Of a stretch of 64,000 bases of DNA, positions 36,291 to 45,900 are shown in pieces; the first letter of the stretch is position 1, and each line of letters starts with the position of its first letter. The stretch comes from Chlorogloea sp. CCALA 695 (GTDB lineage: Bacteria > Cyanobacteriota > Cyanobacteriia > Cyanobacteriales > Chroococcidiopsidaceae). The DNA is taken from assembly GCF_003003885.1 (NCBI RefSeq), contig NZ_PVWN01000007.1, forward strand, positions 1 through 64,000, in the 5' to 3' direction. A model generated the notes under the pieces. It did not search any database. It saw only the letters and a list, made by a program, of their open reading frames with translations, and was not told the DNA's origin. Position numbers and translations under genes: made by a program.

Positions 36291-37254
36291 ACATAATGGC
36301 TGAAAACTCCATTAATGAAACTTCCCAGACTAAACGCGGCTGCACAAAACTAAGTAAATACTTGCGGGCGAGTTCTAATTTCTCTAAAGGAGGAGCGGAA
36401 ATTTTGCCCGACAAAAATTGCTGCCAATATTGCTGTTGGAGATAATCTAGCAGCCACAATTGCACTTCTAGCTCTAATAAACCTACTTGACGAGCAAGTT
36501 CTAAGGCATTACGGAGCGACGATTTGGGCAATTGCTCTAAAGATTGGATTAGCTCTGGAGGAATTGCTTGGCAAATTTCCACCGCAGCTATTGCATTTCC
36601 AGGGCTACCTTGACAGGTTGCTAAAATGGCGGGATGTGCTGACAAAATTGCTTCCTGTCCGCTCTGGCGCAATACTTGGGATAGGGCTTCAAGGTTGAGG
36701 CGATAAAAAGGAATTTTTTGACAGCGCGATACTAAAGTAGGCAATAAAGATTCGGCATTAGGGGCAATTAAAATTAGGGTGGCTTGTCCTGGTTCTTCGA
36801 GGGTTTTTAGTAAAGCATTGGCGGCAGATTCGGCCATAGTTTCGGCTTTTTCAATAACTACCACCGAACGAGGCGCGATCGCACTGCGACGGCTGAGAAA
36901 TTGAGCAATTTCCCGAATTTGCTCAGTACGAATGATTGGCGGGGCTTTGCGTTTTAGCTTTTTTTCGGCGGCTTCGGCGGCGCTGTAACGCTGTCCTTGG
37001 TAAAGATAGGTCGGTTGAACCCAAAGTACATCGGGGTGAGTGCCTTGGCGCAAGCGGGTTTGAATGGGGGGTTGTTCGACGGTGGGCAAGTGCTGGCAAA
37101 ATAATTGTTCAATAAAACATCGCGCTGCTAAACTCCGCCCAATTCCATCTACTCCAGCAAATAAGTAAGCGGGGGCAATTCGATTTTGGATAACAGCTTG
37201 GTTGAGTAATTCAACAGCCTGGGTTTGTCCGATTAAGGATGCAAAAAAATTCAT
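36289..37254 (-). CDS. holB: DNA polymerase III delta' subunit
   Basis: This 321-residue AAA+ clamp-loader subunit opens with FFASLIGQTQAVELLNQAVI. PAYLFAGVDGIGRSLAARCF holds a degenerate P-loop (the delta' subunit does not bind ATP usefully). ANALLKTLEEPGQATLILIA and LPTLVSRCQKIPF (sensor/SRC motif) are characteristic. The start ATG overlaps the tmk stop by four bases, so the pair is translationally coupled, an arrangement common in bacteria. Confidence 0.9.
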   Translation of the reverse strand: MNFFASLIGQTQAVELLNQAVIQNRIAPAYLFAGVDGIGRSLAARCFIEQLFCQHLPTVEQPPIQTRLRQGTHPDVLWVQPTYLYQGQRYSAAEAAEKKLKRKAPPIIRTEQIREIAQFLSRRSAIAPRSVVVIEKAETMAESAANALLKTLEEPGQATLILIAPNAESLLPTLVSRCQKIPFYRLNLEALSQVLRQSGQEAILSAHPAILATCQGSPGNAIAAVEICQAIPPELIQSLEQLPKSSLRNALELARQVGLLELEVQLWLLDYLQQQYWQQFLSGKISAPPLEKLELARKYLLSFVQPRLVWEVSLMEFSAIM

Positions 37255-37883
37255 TGGCTAAGGTGTTGCTGCAAAATTGCTCTAATTTGCTCTTGTACGG
37301 CTTGCTCATCTAAACTAGCATCCACTCGCTTGATCCGGTGCGGAAAAGCTTGCGCCAACTGATTGTAGCCCTCCTGGACTCTTTGATGGAAGCCTAAATC
37401 TGCTTGCTCAATGCGATCGCACTTTCCTCTAAGTCTGGTTCTGATTAAACTTACTTCTACCGCAACATCAAGCCAAATAGTTAAGTGACTTTCTAACCCA
37501 TTGGTGGCAAAAAAATTAAGCCCGTCGATCATAGAGCGTGGTAAACCCCTACCGTAGCCTTGATAGGCAATAGTTGAATCGGTGTAGCGATCGCATAAAA
37601 TGATTGTGTCTGTTGCTAGAGATGGCAGCAGCACTTCTTGGACGTGCTGGGCGCGATCGGCGGCGTATAATAATAATTCGGCGGTGGGGTAAATTGGCTG
37701 AGTGTTTTTTACTTGCAGCAATAATTGACGCAAGCCTAATCCTAGTTCTGTATCGCCTGGTTCGCGGGTTTTAACTATTTTGCGATCGCTTCCGTTTGCT
37801 TGTAGCCATAAATAAGACTTTTCCAATTGGGTAGTTTTGCCAGAACCTTCAACTCCCTCAAACACAATTAATTTACCAGCCAT
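37251..37883 (-). CDS. tmk: Thymidylate kinase
   Basis: This enzyme phosphorylates dTMP to dTDP. It has 210 residues. The P-loop is VFEGVEGSGKTTQLEKS. The DRY/TDSTIAYQGYGRGLP segment binds dTMP, and RLRGKCDRIE forms the LID region. It is coupled to holB by an ATGA overlap. Confidence 0.93.
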   Translation of the reverse strand: MAGKLIVFEGVEGSGKTTQLEKSYLWLQANGSDRKIVKTREPGDTELGLGLRQLLLQVKNTQPIYPTAELLLYAADRAQHVQEVLLPSLATDTIILCDRYTDSTIAYQGYGRGLPRSMIDGLNFFATNGLESHLTIWLDVAVEVSLIRTRLRGKCDRIEQADLGFHQRVQEGYNQLAQAFPHRIKRVDASLDEQAVQEQIRAILQQHLSQ

Positions 37884-37928
37884 GACTCAAAGGTTTTGAT
37901 TAAATTTTTATTTTCTGCAACGCCCAAA

Positions 37929-39356
37929 CTAATCTTCTTTAAAAACCTTAAATTGCTCCTCGTCAATTCTCCCAGCTTCGTAAAGTGTTTTTGTAATTTC
38001 TGAAATAGTTAACACAGAATGAGCGCAATAACCACTAGTTTTTAATTTATCTTTAACGCCTTGCTCGTGATCCATAAACACTACAATATCTTTAACTTTT
38101 AGTCCCGCAGATTCTAGTTTTTGAGCGCCTTCAATTGCACTTTTGCCACTAATTAAAATATCATCAACAACTACCACTGTTTCACCAACACAAAAATTGC
38201 CTTCAATAATTTTTCGAGTTCCGTGAGCTTTGACTTCTTTGCGCGGAAAAATCATTGGGTAACTTAGACGCATCGATAATCCTGTAGCTGTAGGCAATGA
38301 TCCGTAAGGGATTCCGGCAATGCGATCAAACTGCAAAGTTTTTAATATATCAGCGTAAGCTGTCAAAATTAGCGAGAAAACTTGCGGATTAGAAATAATT
38401 TTTCGCAAATCTACATAGTAAGGAAAAGTTGCCCCGGATGCTTGGACAAAATCACCAAACATAATACAACCAAGATCGTAAAGCTGTAAAATTAAATCAA
38501 AATAACGGTGTTGATTTAATAAACAAACATCGGGCAACCAAATAGCACAACTAGAACCTTTAGAAATAACTTGTTCTCTAATTTGGTTAACTTCTAAACG
38601 TAAAGAATTAATCTCCGTAAATTGGTTATTTGCCAAGCTATCTTGAGGTACGGGAATTAGTAAACCATCACCATTATTATTTAAACCCGCCGTTAAAATA
38701 TTGTTTAAATTGCCACCAATAGCCCAAATACTCCGCGCCAGTATAACTCGTTCTGGTGCTAAGTCTCGAATTCTAGCTAAAACCTCTGGTGAAGTTGTCC
38801 CCACCTCTAAACAAACTTGTTCTAAAGTTCCCCAAGTTTGAGCGGCTTTAACTACCTGCAAGTACAAAGGAGCATCGTTGTTAGGATACTGCTGCAAAGC
38901 TCTAGCACCCAAGTTAGAAGTACAGGCTAAAATAAATACTGCTTTACCTGGATAAACTAAAAACGGCGCAACATGGTCTTGTCCTACGTAAGGACTAAGG
39001 GTAATGGCATCTACTCCCCACTGATTAAATACCGTCCGAGCAAAAACACTGCTGGTATTGAGATCGCTATGTTTGGCATCTAGAATCACTGGAATGTGAC
39101 TGGGGATAGCCTTTAAAGTGCTTTCGAGTAATTCTATCCCGCCTGCACCCAAAGCCTCGTAAAAGCCCAAGGTGGGCTTGTAAGCACAAACCAAATCGGC
39201 AGTTTGGGCGATAATTAATTGCAAAGAATCAGACAAATTGGCAATAAGATCGCGATCGCCGCTTTCAGGCATCATTTCTAAGTTAGGATCGAGTCCCACA
39301 AATAGCAAACTTTGATTTAGGGCGATCGCAGCATTTAACTTATCAAAAAAATTCAT
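37929..39356 (-). CDS. pyrFE: Bifunctional orotidine-5'-phosphate decarboxylase / orotate phosphoribosyltransferase
   Basis: This 475-residue fusion carries out the last two steps of UMP synthesis. Domain one (about 1-270), of the Group 2 PyrF type, has LLFVGLDPNLEMMP and IPVILDAKHSDLNTS (catalytic Lys/Asp). Domain two has VVVVDDILISGKSA (PRPP loop) and the YPMIFPRKEVKAHGTRK region. The fused order is usual in cyanobacteria. It stands 46 bases upstream of tmk on the same strand and may be co-transcribed with it. Confidence 0.92.
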   Translation of the reverse strand: MNFFDKLNAAIALNQSLLFVGLDPNLEMMPESGDRDLIANLSDSLQLIIAQTADLVCAYKPTLGFYEALGAGGIELLESTLKAIPSHIPVILDAKHSDLNTSSVFARTVFNQWGVDAITLSPYVGQDHVAPFLVYPGKAVFILACTSNLGARALQQYPNNDAPLYLQVVKAAQTWGTLEQVCLEVGTTSPEVLARIRDLAPERVILARSIWAIGGNLNNILTAGLNNNGDGLLIPVPQDSLANNQFTEINSLRLEVNQIREQVISKGSSCAIWLPDVCLLNQHRYFDLILQLYDLGCIMFGDFVQASGATFPYYVDLRKIISNPQVFSLILTAYADILKTLQFDRIAGIPYGSLPTATGLSMRLSYPMIFPRKEVKAHGTRKIIEGNFCVGETVVVVDDILISGKSAIEGAQKLESAGLKVKDIVVFMDHEQGVKDKLKTSGYCAHSVLTISEITKTLYEAGRIDEEQFKVFKED

Positions 39357-39460
39357 GAGCTAATTGGCGATAAGGAAAACTGTAGATAGAAATTTTTAGC
39401 CTGTCTTTGCTCCAAGGTACAGACTTACAACTGAAGCGAACGCTAAGGAGTTGGGTGCAA

Positions 39461-39808
39461 TCACTCAGAAGTTGATGTATCAGTATTTTGAGCTTTTACT
39501 GAGGTAGAAACTATTTCCGGCCTATCCTCTACAAACCAATCATTTAATAAAGATTGCAGCTTCATCCTTTCAATGTAGGGCCAGCCTCCTTGGGATTCAA
39601 TATCTTTGAGCAAAGTATGGAATCCATGACGGCTATCAGGTAAAGACTCTTGAAAAAATCCTTCTCGGATCTCTCTATGTAAAGCTTCTAGGCATCGTAG
39701 CAACGCTAAGAGCGCTAAACTATCATTTTGACAGCTTTGGGCTAAAGTTTGCACCTCTGTAGTAATGGCTGCTAATTTTGCGTCAATGTCCATACTTGTA
39801 TTCATCAA
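39461..39808 (-). CDS. Conserved hypothetical cyanobacterial protein, 115 residues
   Basis: This mostly helical soluble protein has LLRCLEALHREIREGFFQES, followed by LLKDIESQGGWPYIERMKLQ and LLNDWF, then a Ser/Thr-rich tail. The first Met, Met2 or Met6 could be the start. No motif of known function is visible. It resembles short conserved cyanobacterial proteins. It lies upstream of pyrFE on the same strand, 104 bases apart. Confidence 0.7.
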   Translation of the reverse strand: MMNTSMDIDAKLAAITTEVQTLAQSCQNDSLALLALLRCLEALHREIREGFFQESLPDSRHGFHTLLKDIESQGGWPYIERMKLQSLLNDWFVEDRPEIVSTSVKAQNTDTSTSE

Positions 39809-40225
39809 AATTCCTAGCTCGCTCCCCCATCAAATATTTTTGCATTCCAATAAAATTTATTACTTTGAGTCTCAAAGCCACAGATTATCCGAATGCTCCC
39901 CAAAGTAAACGTAACATCCCCGTGTAAAATTCTGTATTGGGGTCTGAAATAAATCATGCTGCAAACTATCACTCTTGAGCTAAATTAATGCAGTTCAAGA
40001 GCTTATAAAAACGGTAGTTGCAGGAGATGTAGTCTAAACCACTGTTTAGTAGGTTGCTTAGAGTGCGATCGCACTTTAAGGGTGACTATAGCTAAAGGAG
40101 CGTCCTATTACTACTAAAGTAGAAAACGCACCTTGCTAACGACGCATCCGATATTAGCCCAATTTCATTCGTATTATTAGGCTATCCGGTTAAATATGGA
40201 GTTACATAAAACATTGAGGTCAACC
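39809..40225. other. psbO promoter region
   Basis: These 417 bases have no gene. They lie between a leftward hypothetical gene and psbO and contain one HIP1-like site (near 40068). GAGG at 40216-40219 is the ribosome-binding site of psbO. No other structure is compelling. Confidence 0.5.
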
Positions 40226-41062
40226 ATGAGGTATCGCGCTTTAATTATTTCCTTCTTAGCAGTCTTCTTAGGGTTAATAACTGCTTGTAGTGATGCTACT
40301 ATGGCATCAGAAAGTCGAGATGTACTTACCTACGACCAAATTAGAGGTACAGGTCTTGCTAATAAATGCCCGCAAATGGCAGAAACAACTCGCGGTTCGA
40401 TTGCCCTGGATTCAAATCAGTCTTATAAACTTACTGAACTGTGCTTAGAACCCACAACTTTCTTTGTTAAAGAAGAACCTGTTAACAAACGTCAAAAAGC
40501 CGAATTTATTGCCGGAAAATTGTTGACCCGTTATACTTCGACCCTTGACCAAGTAGAGGGCAAACTAAAATTAAATGATGATCGCAGTTTGACTTTTGTA
40601 GAAGAAGATGGGCTTGACTTCCAAGCAATCACCGTTCAACTACCTGGTGGCGAACGAGTACCGTTTTTGTTTACCATTAAAGACTTAGTTGCTCAGTCTC
40701 AGCCCGGTTTAACTAGCATCAACACATCCACAGATTTTGAAGGCAAGTTTAAGGTTCCTTCCTACCGAGGTTCGGCGTTTCTCGACCCTAAAGGTCGCGG
40801 TGTCACCGCAGGTTACGACAATGCCGTAGCTTTACCTTCTAGTGCCGATGACGAAGATCTTACCCGTGCCAATATGAAGCAAGCTGAAGTTGGTGAAGGT
40901 ACTATTTCTTTGCGAGTTGCTAAAGTAGACAACAATACTGGAGAGATTGCTGGAACTTTTGAAAGCGAACAGCCTTCAGATACCGATTTGGGAGCCGCCG
41001 AAGCTAAAGAAGTCAAAATTCGCGGTTTATTTTTCGCTCGGATTGATTCTTCCGCGCTCTAA
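40226..41062 (+). CDS. psbO: Photosystem II manganese-stabilising protein PsbO
   Basis: This extrinsic 33-kDa lumenal protein stabilises the oxygen-evolving Mn cluster. ATG 40226 (278 residues) is preferred over 40196 because GAGG sits six bases before it. A signal peptide with lipobox-like LITACSD spans about residues 1-20. Conserved parts are LTYDQIRGTGLANKCPQM, FCVKE-equivalent FFVKEEPVNKRQKAEF, and VPSYRGSAFLDPKGRG. The Cys pair (in ANKCPQ and TELCLEP) is present. The neighbouring T-rich hairpin at 41131-41156 ends the transcript. Confidence 0.95.
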   Translation: MRYRALIISFLAVFLGLITACSDATMASESRDVLTYDQIRGTGLANKCPQMAETTRGSIALDSNQSYKLTELCLEPTTFFVKEEPVNKRQKAEFIAGKLLTRYTSTLDQVEGKLKLNDDRSLTFVEEDGLDFQAITVQLPGGERVPFLFTIKDLVAQSQPGLTSINTSTDFEGKFKVPSYRGSAFLDPKGRGVTAGYDNAVALPSSADDEDLTRANMKQAEVGEGTISLRVAKVDNNTGEIAGTFESEQPSDTDLGAAEAKEVKIRGLFFARIDSSAL

Positions 41063-41130
41063 AACTCAAGCCTCCACTGCGATCGCACGATTGTTTACAG
41101 GGGAGATGAGTTAAAATCAATAATCTACCA

Positions 41131-41156
41131 AAAAGGGCTAAATGCTCTTTTTTTTT
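41131..41156 (+). terminator. Intrinsic terminator of psbO
   Basis: AAAAGGGC (41131-41138) pairs with GCTCTTTT (41144-41151, one G-T pair) around a 5-base loop, followed by a T-run. It lies about 70 bases after the stop. Confidence 0.85.
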
Positions 41157-41448
41157 GGGGATATTTTATTTTAGATTTAGCTAAAAATTGCGATCGCGTA
41201 GTTTAACTTAGCAATTCTCCTGAAATTAGCACAACTTTAGCCAAACTTCAGTGTAATTTCGGTAGCAAAACTTGCCATAAAATTAATATTCTTAGTGTTA
41301 GAGATGCATTCCTGATACTTCAGTTAATTAGAAATGCTCTTATTCTTACCGCTACTGCCTTTTAATTTAATTTTTATACATACTCCCGTAGATTTCCTGT
41401 CCGCTTTCAATATTAATAATCTCAAAACTTACGTAGCAGAGAAAAAAC

Positions 41449-42234
41449 ATGGTGTTAGCCTTCACCGGAAGCAATAGTAAAGTCAAGCAAGAGAGCGCAA
41501 CTCTGCTAAGAGAATATCAGCAGTCGCCATCGGCTAGTATCCGCAATGAAATTGTCACTCTTAACTATGGGCTAGTAAGAAAAGAAGCCTATTACTGGAC
41601 TAATCAGTGTACAGAAAGTTATGAGGACTTGCTGCAAGTCGGCTGTTTAGGTTTAATTCGTGCCATCGAAAAATTTGAATTGTCAAAAGGAATGGCTTTT
41701 AGTTCTTTTGCCATACCCTATATTCGCGGTGAGATTCAACATTATCTGCGCGACAAAGGCGTTATGGTCAGAATTCCGCGACGCTGGTTAGCATTACAAC
41801 AGCAAGCTGTAGGAATTACCCGTCAACTGCAACAAAAGCACAACCGCCAACCGACAGATATTGAAGTTGCTACCGCTTTAGACATTACTATTGCCGAATG
41901 GCAAGAAGTCAAACTTGCTTGGGTTAACCGCTCGCCTCTAAGCTTAGATACCCCAGCCCAAGATGGCGATGAAGAATCCGCCTTGTTAGGGGATACGGTT
42001 CCCGACGCACATTACAACAGTTTTCAACTAGCACAAGAAGACCAAATTCGTTTGCAAGAAGCTTTGGTTCAATTAGAACAAAAAACTCACGAAATTTTAA
42101 AATTTGTGTTTTTGTATGACTTAACGCAAAAAGAAGTAGCTGAAAAGTTGGGTATTAGTGTTATTACTGTATCTCGTCGAGTCAAGCAAGGATTAGCCTC
42201 TTTGAAAAAGGTGATGCTTGCACCGGAAGACTAG
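41449..42234 (+). CDS. sigF: Group 3 RNA polymerase sigma factor, SigF type
   Basis: This 261-residue alternative sigma factor belongs to the SigB/SigF branch. Region 2 has EDLLQVGCLGLIRAIEKFEL and FSSFAIPYIRGEIQHYLRDK. Region 3 has RIPRRWLALQQQAVG and NRQPTDIEVATALDI. Region 4 is LTQKEVAEKLGISVITVSRR, a helix-turn-helix. In Synechocystis, SigF is needed for pilus formation and motility. The next gene downstream encodes a PilP-like lipoprotein and the pilus chemotaxis operon lies 8 kb away, consistent with that role. Confidence 0.9.
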   Translation: MVLAFTGSNSKVKQESATLLREYQQSPSASIRNEIVTLNYGLVRKEAYYWTNQCTESYEDLLQVGCLGLIRAIEKFELSKGMAFSSFAIPYIRGEIQHYLRDKGVMVRIPRRWLALQQQAVGITRQLQQKHNRQPTDIEVATALDITIAEWQEVKLAWVNRSPLSLDTPAQDGDEESALLGDTVPDAHYNSFQLAQEDQIRLQEALVQLEQKTHEILKFVFLYDLTQKEVAEKLGISVITVSRRVKQGLASLKKVMLAPED

Positions 42235-42629
42235 CGCTTTAAAAGTCTTCCCCAAAAAGGCATTACTATCGACTAAGCTTGATATTCTAGTTTTACTTGC
42301 TAGCAATGCAAATAATATCAGCAAAACTAGCTTTGATAAATTTTAAAGTATTCAGATAAATAAATAGTTCTTGACTTTTGCTCCGTAATTTTACGTAGCA
42401 GAATTTTTTGTATTTATAACTTTGCTAAAACTAGCAAAATCAGCTTTATTAATTAAAGTTTAGACACTTGCAATTAAATTACAGAGCCAAGGACAAAATT
42501 AAGTTTTAGTTTACAATAATTGTGCTAGATGCAATACTCATATTGCTTGTATAAGAAATGAAAAAGTACCTATTTTAACCTAAAAACAGTTGTTTATCTG
42601 GTTATTTATTAAAACTCTTTAGTGAAGTT
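42235..42629. other. Intergenic region between sigF and the PilP-like gene
   Basis: These 395 AT-rich bases hold no gene. TACGTAGCAGA (near 42392) recurs in the sigF leader (TACGTAGCAGA near 41431), a small shared motif that could be a control site. Confidence 0.45.
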
Positions 42630-43685
42630 ATGCGCCGAATCAGAACCACAGCATTTTTAGGAATGCTCGCTATAACAATAACCGGGTGTCCTTCATCTGA
42701 TACCCAACAAAGTATTAATCCTACGCCATCGCCCTCTGTTGTCGTTCAAACACCGCCCCCAGCAAAACCGCCCTTAGTAGCTATAAACCCCAGCAGTGCT
42801 ACCTTCTTAGCTCCCGGATTAATTCAACCAACTAATGCTAATCAGCGCACCAAACAAGTAGCAAAAGGCAATCGAGATCCTTTTGCCGCATTGTTTTTAC
42901 CTGTTCCTGTTGCCCCTGTAAGCGTGGGGAATAGCCCCAATGCTCCCTCCCAAGCTCCACAAATGGCAACGCCTACAGCCTCCAATGGAACTAATAGAAC
43001 GCAAACTTCCTCTAGAAGCGTAGCTAATAGGTCGTCAAGCCCTAAGTCTGTAACTATTAATAATTCCCGGACGGCAGCAAATCCTCGGACGGCAGCAAAT
43101 TCTAGAACGGCGGCAAATTCTCGGACAGCAGCAAATTCTCGGACGGCAGCAAATTCTCGGACGGCGGCAAATCAGGACACATCAGGTAATACAGGAGCTA
43201 CATCGATTCAAAATACTCCCTTCCCACCAAATGCAACCCTGCCAAATAACAATTTAGAACCAGCTTTACCACCAGCACCAGCAGATACAACATTAGCAAA
43301 CGGTGTAACGGTTATGGGTGTAATTCAAATTGGCGAACAAACTCAAGCGATTGTCCAAGTACCTAATGAAGCTACAAGCCGATACGTTCAAGTAGGACAA
43401 AGATTGTCAAATGGGCAAGTGTTGGTAAAAAGAATTGAATTAAATGCAGGTGCAGAGCCCTTAGTTATTTTAGAGCAATACGGCGTTGAAGTTTCTAAGG
43501 CTGTAGGCGAACAACCTCCAAGCCAAGGACAGCAAGCAACTTCGCCTACGGCGGCTGTACCGTTACCATCAAGAAAAAGTAGCACAACTACTACCGAACT
43601 TCCAGCACCGCCACCAAATATTAATAGCCGATTAAATAATTTGCTATCAACACTGTCATCTAATCCCCCGGTAGCAGCTAAGTAA
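42630..43685 (+). CDS. Repeat-containing lipoprotein, PilP-like C-terminal domain
   Basis: This 351-residue protein has a lipobox at ITITGCPSS (signal peptide, lipidated Cys about 20). Low-complexity Pro/Asn/Ser regions follow, including six copies of a hexapeptide (RTAANS). The C-terminal domain (about 220-290, TVMGVIQIGEQTQAIVQVPN, YVQVGQRLSNGQVLVKRIEL) resembles the beta-rich domain of PilP/GspC-type pilus or secretion proteins. That resemblance is by pattern, not search. The following gene overlaps its stop by one base. A pilus-assembly role is inferred. Confidence 0.65.
   Translation: MRRIRTTAFLGMLAITITGCPSSDTQQSINPTPSPSVVVQTPPPAKPPLVAINPSSATFLAPGLIQPTNANQRTKQVAKGNRDPFAALFLPVPVAPVSVGNSPNAPSQAPQMATPTASNGTNRTQTSSRSVANRSSSPKSVTINNSRTAANPRTAANSRTAANSRTAANSRTAANSRTAANQDTSGNTGATSIQNTPFPPNATLPNNNLEPALPPAPADTTLANGVTVMGVIQIGEQTQAIVQVPNEATSRYVQVGQRLSNGQVLVKRIELNAGAEPLVILEQYGVEVSKAVGEQPPSQGQQATSPTAAVPLPSRKSSTTTTELPAPPPNINSRLNNLLSTLSSNPPVAAK
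43068..43175 (+). repeat. Six-copy 18-bp tandem repeat within the lipoprotein gene
   Basis: Units of the CGGACGGCAGCAAATTCT type are repeated six times, in frame, coding for RTAAN plus Pro, Ser or Gln. Differences between copies are few, so the array is recent and probably variable in length between strains. Confidence 0.85.
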
Positions 43686-43957
43686 TGATGGACAATCAAA
43701 ATAACCGAGCAAATTTAACAGTGCAGTTTTCCAATTTACCTTTGGCAGTGTATCGGGAAATTGCCGCTCATCTCTGCCAAGTAGAGGAAGTAGAAACAAA
43801 GTTGTTACAAGCTTCTACCCCTGAGTTTAATTACAATGACAGCCAAGTTGAAAGCTTACAAATTCAACTGCCTGCCGCTAATAAACAGAGTAGAGAACAA
43901 GTAGAAGAAATTTTAGCTTACTATCAAAACATTTTTGGGGCAATAGCAAGATTCTAG
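43685..43957 (+). CDS. Conserved hypothetical, coupled to the lipoprotein gene
   Basis: This 90-residue soluble protein overlaps the previous stop by one base (TAATG). It contains LTVQFSNLPLAVYREIAAHL and QVEEILAYYQNIFGAIARF. It is helical and acidic with no recognised domain. Its coupling to a pilus-like lipoprotein gene suggests a common function. Confidence 0.7.
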   Translation: MMDNQNNRANLTVQFSNLPLAVYREIAAHLCQVEEVETKLLQASTPEFNYNDSQVESLQIQLPAANKQSREQVEEILAYYQNIFGAIARF

Positions 43958-44038
43958 GTGATGAAACTTAGTCCAAAAAAGCAACAAGATATAGGAAAAA
44001 GGCTAAGGGGGTTAATCTTACTAAGCTTTGAGCAAAAA

Positions 44039-45667
44039 TTAAATTTTGCGGTTTTGGGAATCTACTCCAGCTTTTGATTTAGCTGTTAAAGGCTTAATTA
44101 CCTTAGAGATTGCTTGCTGGATAAATTCTTGCATAAATTCATCACGGCGATTAAGCTCAAACTGTCTTTGCACAACTTCAGTAATGCCACCATCTCCCCA
44201 GTCTTGATTGTGGCGAAAATACTCAATAAAACTTCTCCCCGCAATCCGCGTTAAATAAGCCGCCGTTACTCCTTGAATTGCCTTCCCAACAACAATTGTG
44301 GCGACATTAAATTGCAAGGCTGTGGACAATAGTTTAATTGCTCCTGTGACAATGCCCAAACTTGCCAGAGTTTTCGCTAAAGATAGTGCTAATTCTCGCC
44401 CCTGCTCTAGATTTAACTCGCAACCGTAAATTTTGCCGATTTCTACTACCATTTGGGCATTTACTGCCGCCGTTGCCAATAAATCGATGACAGGTATGGG
44501 AGTTACTGAAATTACCCCCGCCCCAATCCAGGCAAAACGGTCTACAACCTTCTCGGCTTGACGGCGACGTTGAGAATCAATCAGTTTGCGGGCTTCATCA
44601 CCAATTTGTTGGGATTGTAGCAAAATGTTGTCTGCAACTAAGTCCTCTCCTTCTGCTCTTAGTACCGCCGCCATGCGCCGGAGTAAGGGCAGAATTTCTG
44701 GTTCGGGGTAAAAAATTTCGCCATTTTCGCCTTCGATACTTTGGGGATTGGCAGCAATAGCTACAATGTCTGTGGGCTTGAGAAAATCACTTGTGCGATC
44801 GCGCAAATGAGTAATAATTGTTTCAGTATCGATTTGCGTGTATAAATCGATTTTATTGAGGACAATGAGCGATCGCTTACCAATTTGGGCTAAAGTCTGT
44901 AAAGGTTGGTATTCTGAGCTTCTGAGGTCATTATCTACGACAAATAATAGTAAGTCTGACCCCGTTGCTAACAAACGTGCTTTTTTTTCGCGCTCGGTTC
45001 CTGCTATCCCCGCCTCTAAAATACCTGGGGTATCGGTAATCAATATTTGCCGACTCATGCCTTTTAATTTAAGTCGGTAGGTTTCCCCAACTTCTGTTGT
45101 TCCCATAGGCGCATCGACTTTACCAATTGTTTGAGCAAGTTTTGGTTCAAGGTTGCCCAAACTTTCGGCAATGCGCCCAATTAAAGCATTTACCAAGGAA
45201 GTTTTACCCGCCGAACCTGTACCAAATACTACTACTTGTAATTCTCCCCCCGATAAAGTTGCTTCAATCTCTTGGGAACGACCTAATAAAGCCTGTTTTG
45301 CGACTTCATCTTCAATTTGGGCTACTTGTTGCCTAATGGCGCGGAGAGTTTCTTGGGCTGCTTCAGTTTTAACAACAGGAATTTGCAGATTTGGCGGACT
45401 TTTCCTGCCCAAAGCTTTCCAAGATAGGGGTTGACGGCGTTGTAGTGAAGATTTTTCACCTTTTCTAAATAGCAAAATATAGTAGACAAATACGCCAATT
45501 AGCGATGCCAGTAAAGCAATTAGCAATAGCAGCAATAAATTAGCTAAAAAAGGCGATGTAAAAGCAGTAGAGCTATACAGCCAGGACAAAGAATTAACTA
45601 GCCACAGCATTAACCCCAAAATGAGGGTTAAACCAATAATCAGCGTCAATAGGCGCGATAGGGGCAT
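44039..45667 (-). CDS. Membrane GTPase with DUF697 domain
   Basis: This protein has 542 residues. Two N-terminal hydrophobic helices lie at about 6-28 and 38-66. The GTPase domain follows, with G1 VVFGTGSAGKTSLVNALIG, G3 ITDTPGILEAG and G4 LIVLNKIDLYTQ. The C-terminal part (about 370-500, VTPIPVIDLLATAAVNAQMV, IYGCELNLEQGRELALSLAK) is a DUF697-type membrane-interacting region. Such proteins are Era/YcjF-like; their function in cyanobacteria is unknown. It is a lone gene converging on the upstream pair. Confidence 0.88.
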   Translation of the reverse strand: MPLSRLLTLIIGLTLILGLMLWLVNSLSWLYSSTAFTSPFLANLLLLLLIALLASLIGVFVYYILLFRKGEKSSLQRRQPLSWKALGRKSPPNLQIPVVKTEAAQETLRAIRQQVAQIEDEVAKQALLGRSQEIEATLSGGELQVVVFGTGSAGKTSLVNALIGRIAESLGNLEPKLAQTIGKVDAPMGTTEVGETYRLKLKGMSRQILITDTPGILEAGIAGTEREKKARLLATGSDLLLFVVDNDLRSSEYQPLQTLAQIGKRSLIVLNKIDLYTQIDTETIITHLRDRTSDFLKPTDIVAIAANPQSIEGENGEIFYPEPEILPLLRRMAAVLRAEGEDLVADNILLQSQQIGDEARKLIDSQRRRQAEKVVDRFAWIGAGVISVTPIPVIDLLATAAVNAQMVVEIGKIYGCELNLEQGRELALSLAKTLASLGIVTGAIKLLSTALQFNVATIVVGKAIQGVTAAYLTRIAGRSFIEYFRHNQDWGDGGITEVVQRQFELNRRDEFMQEFIQQAISKVIKPLTAKSKAGVDSQNRKI

Positions 45668-45900
45668 AGTTGAGAGCGCGGCGGCAACAATTAACTAACT
45701 AGATTCTAGTCTTTCTTAGAGATGGCAGTAACTAAAGGGCGATTTTATCCTCCAAAATCCCCAAGGTGGCACAAGTCAAGTTTTAAATGCTTTTTTGGAT
45801 GCCGATTGCTGACGCGATGCAGTTGGCTAGTCATCACTTTGGCAAGTAAAGAAAATTGAGGAGTGGGTAAAATATCTGTACCTATTTAGCCTCAGCAAAT

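Noticed and set aside
43068-43175. Possible CRISPR array
   Set aside because: The 18-bp units are contiguous, with no spacers, and code for an in-frame peptide repeat.
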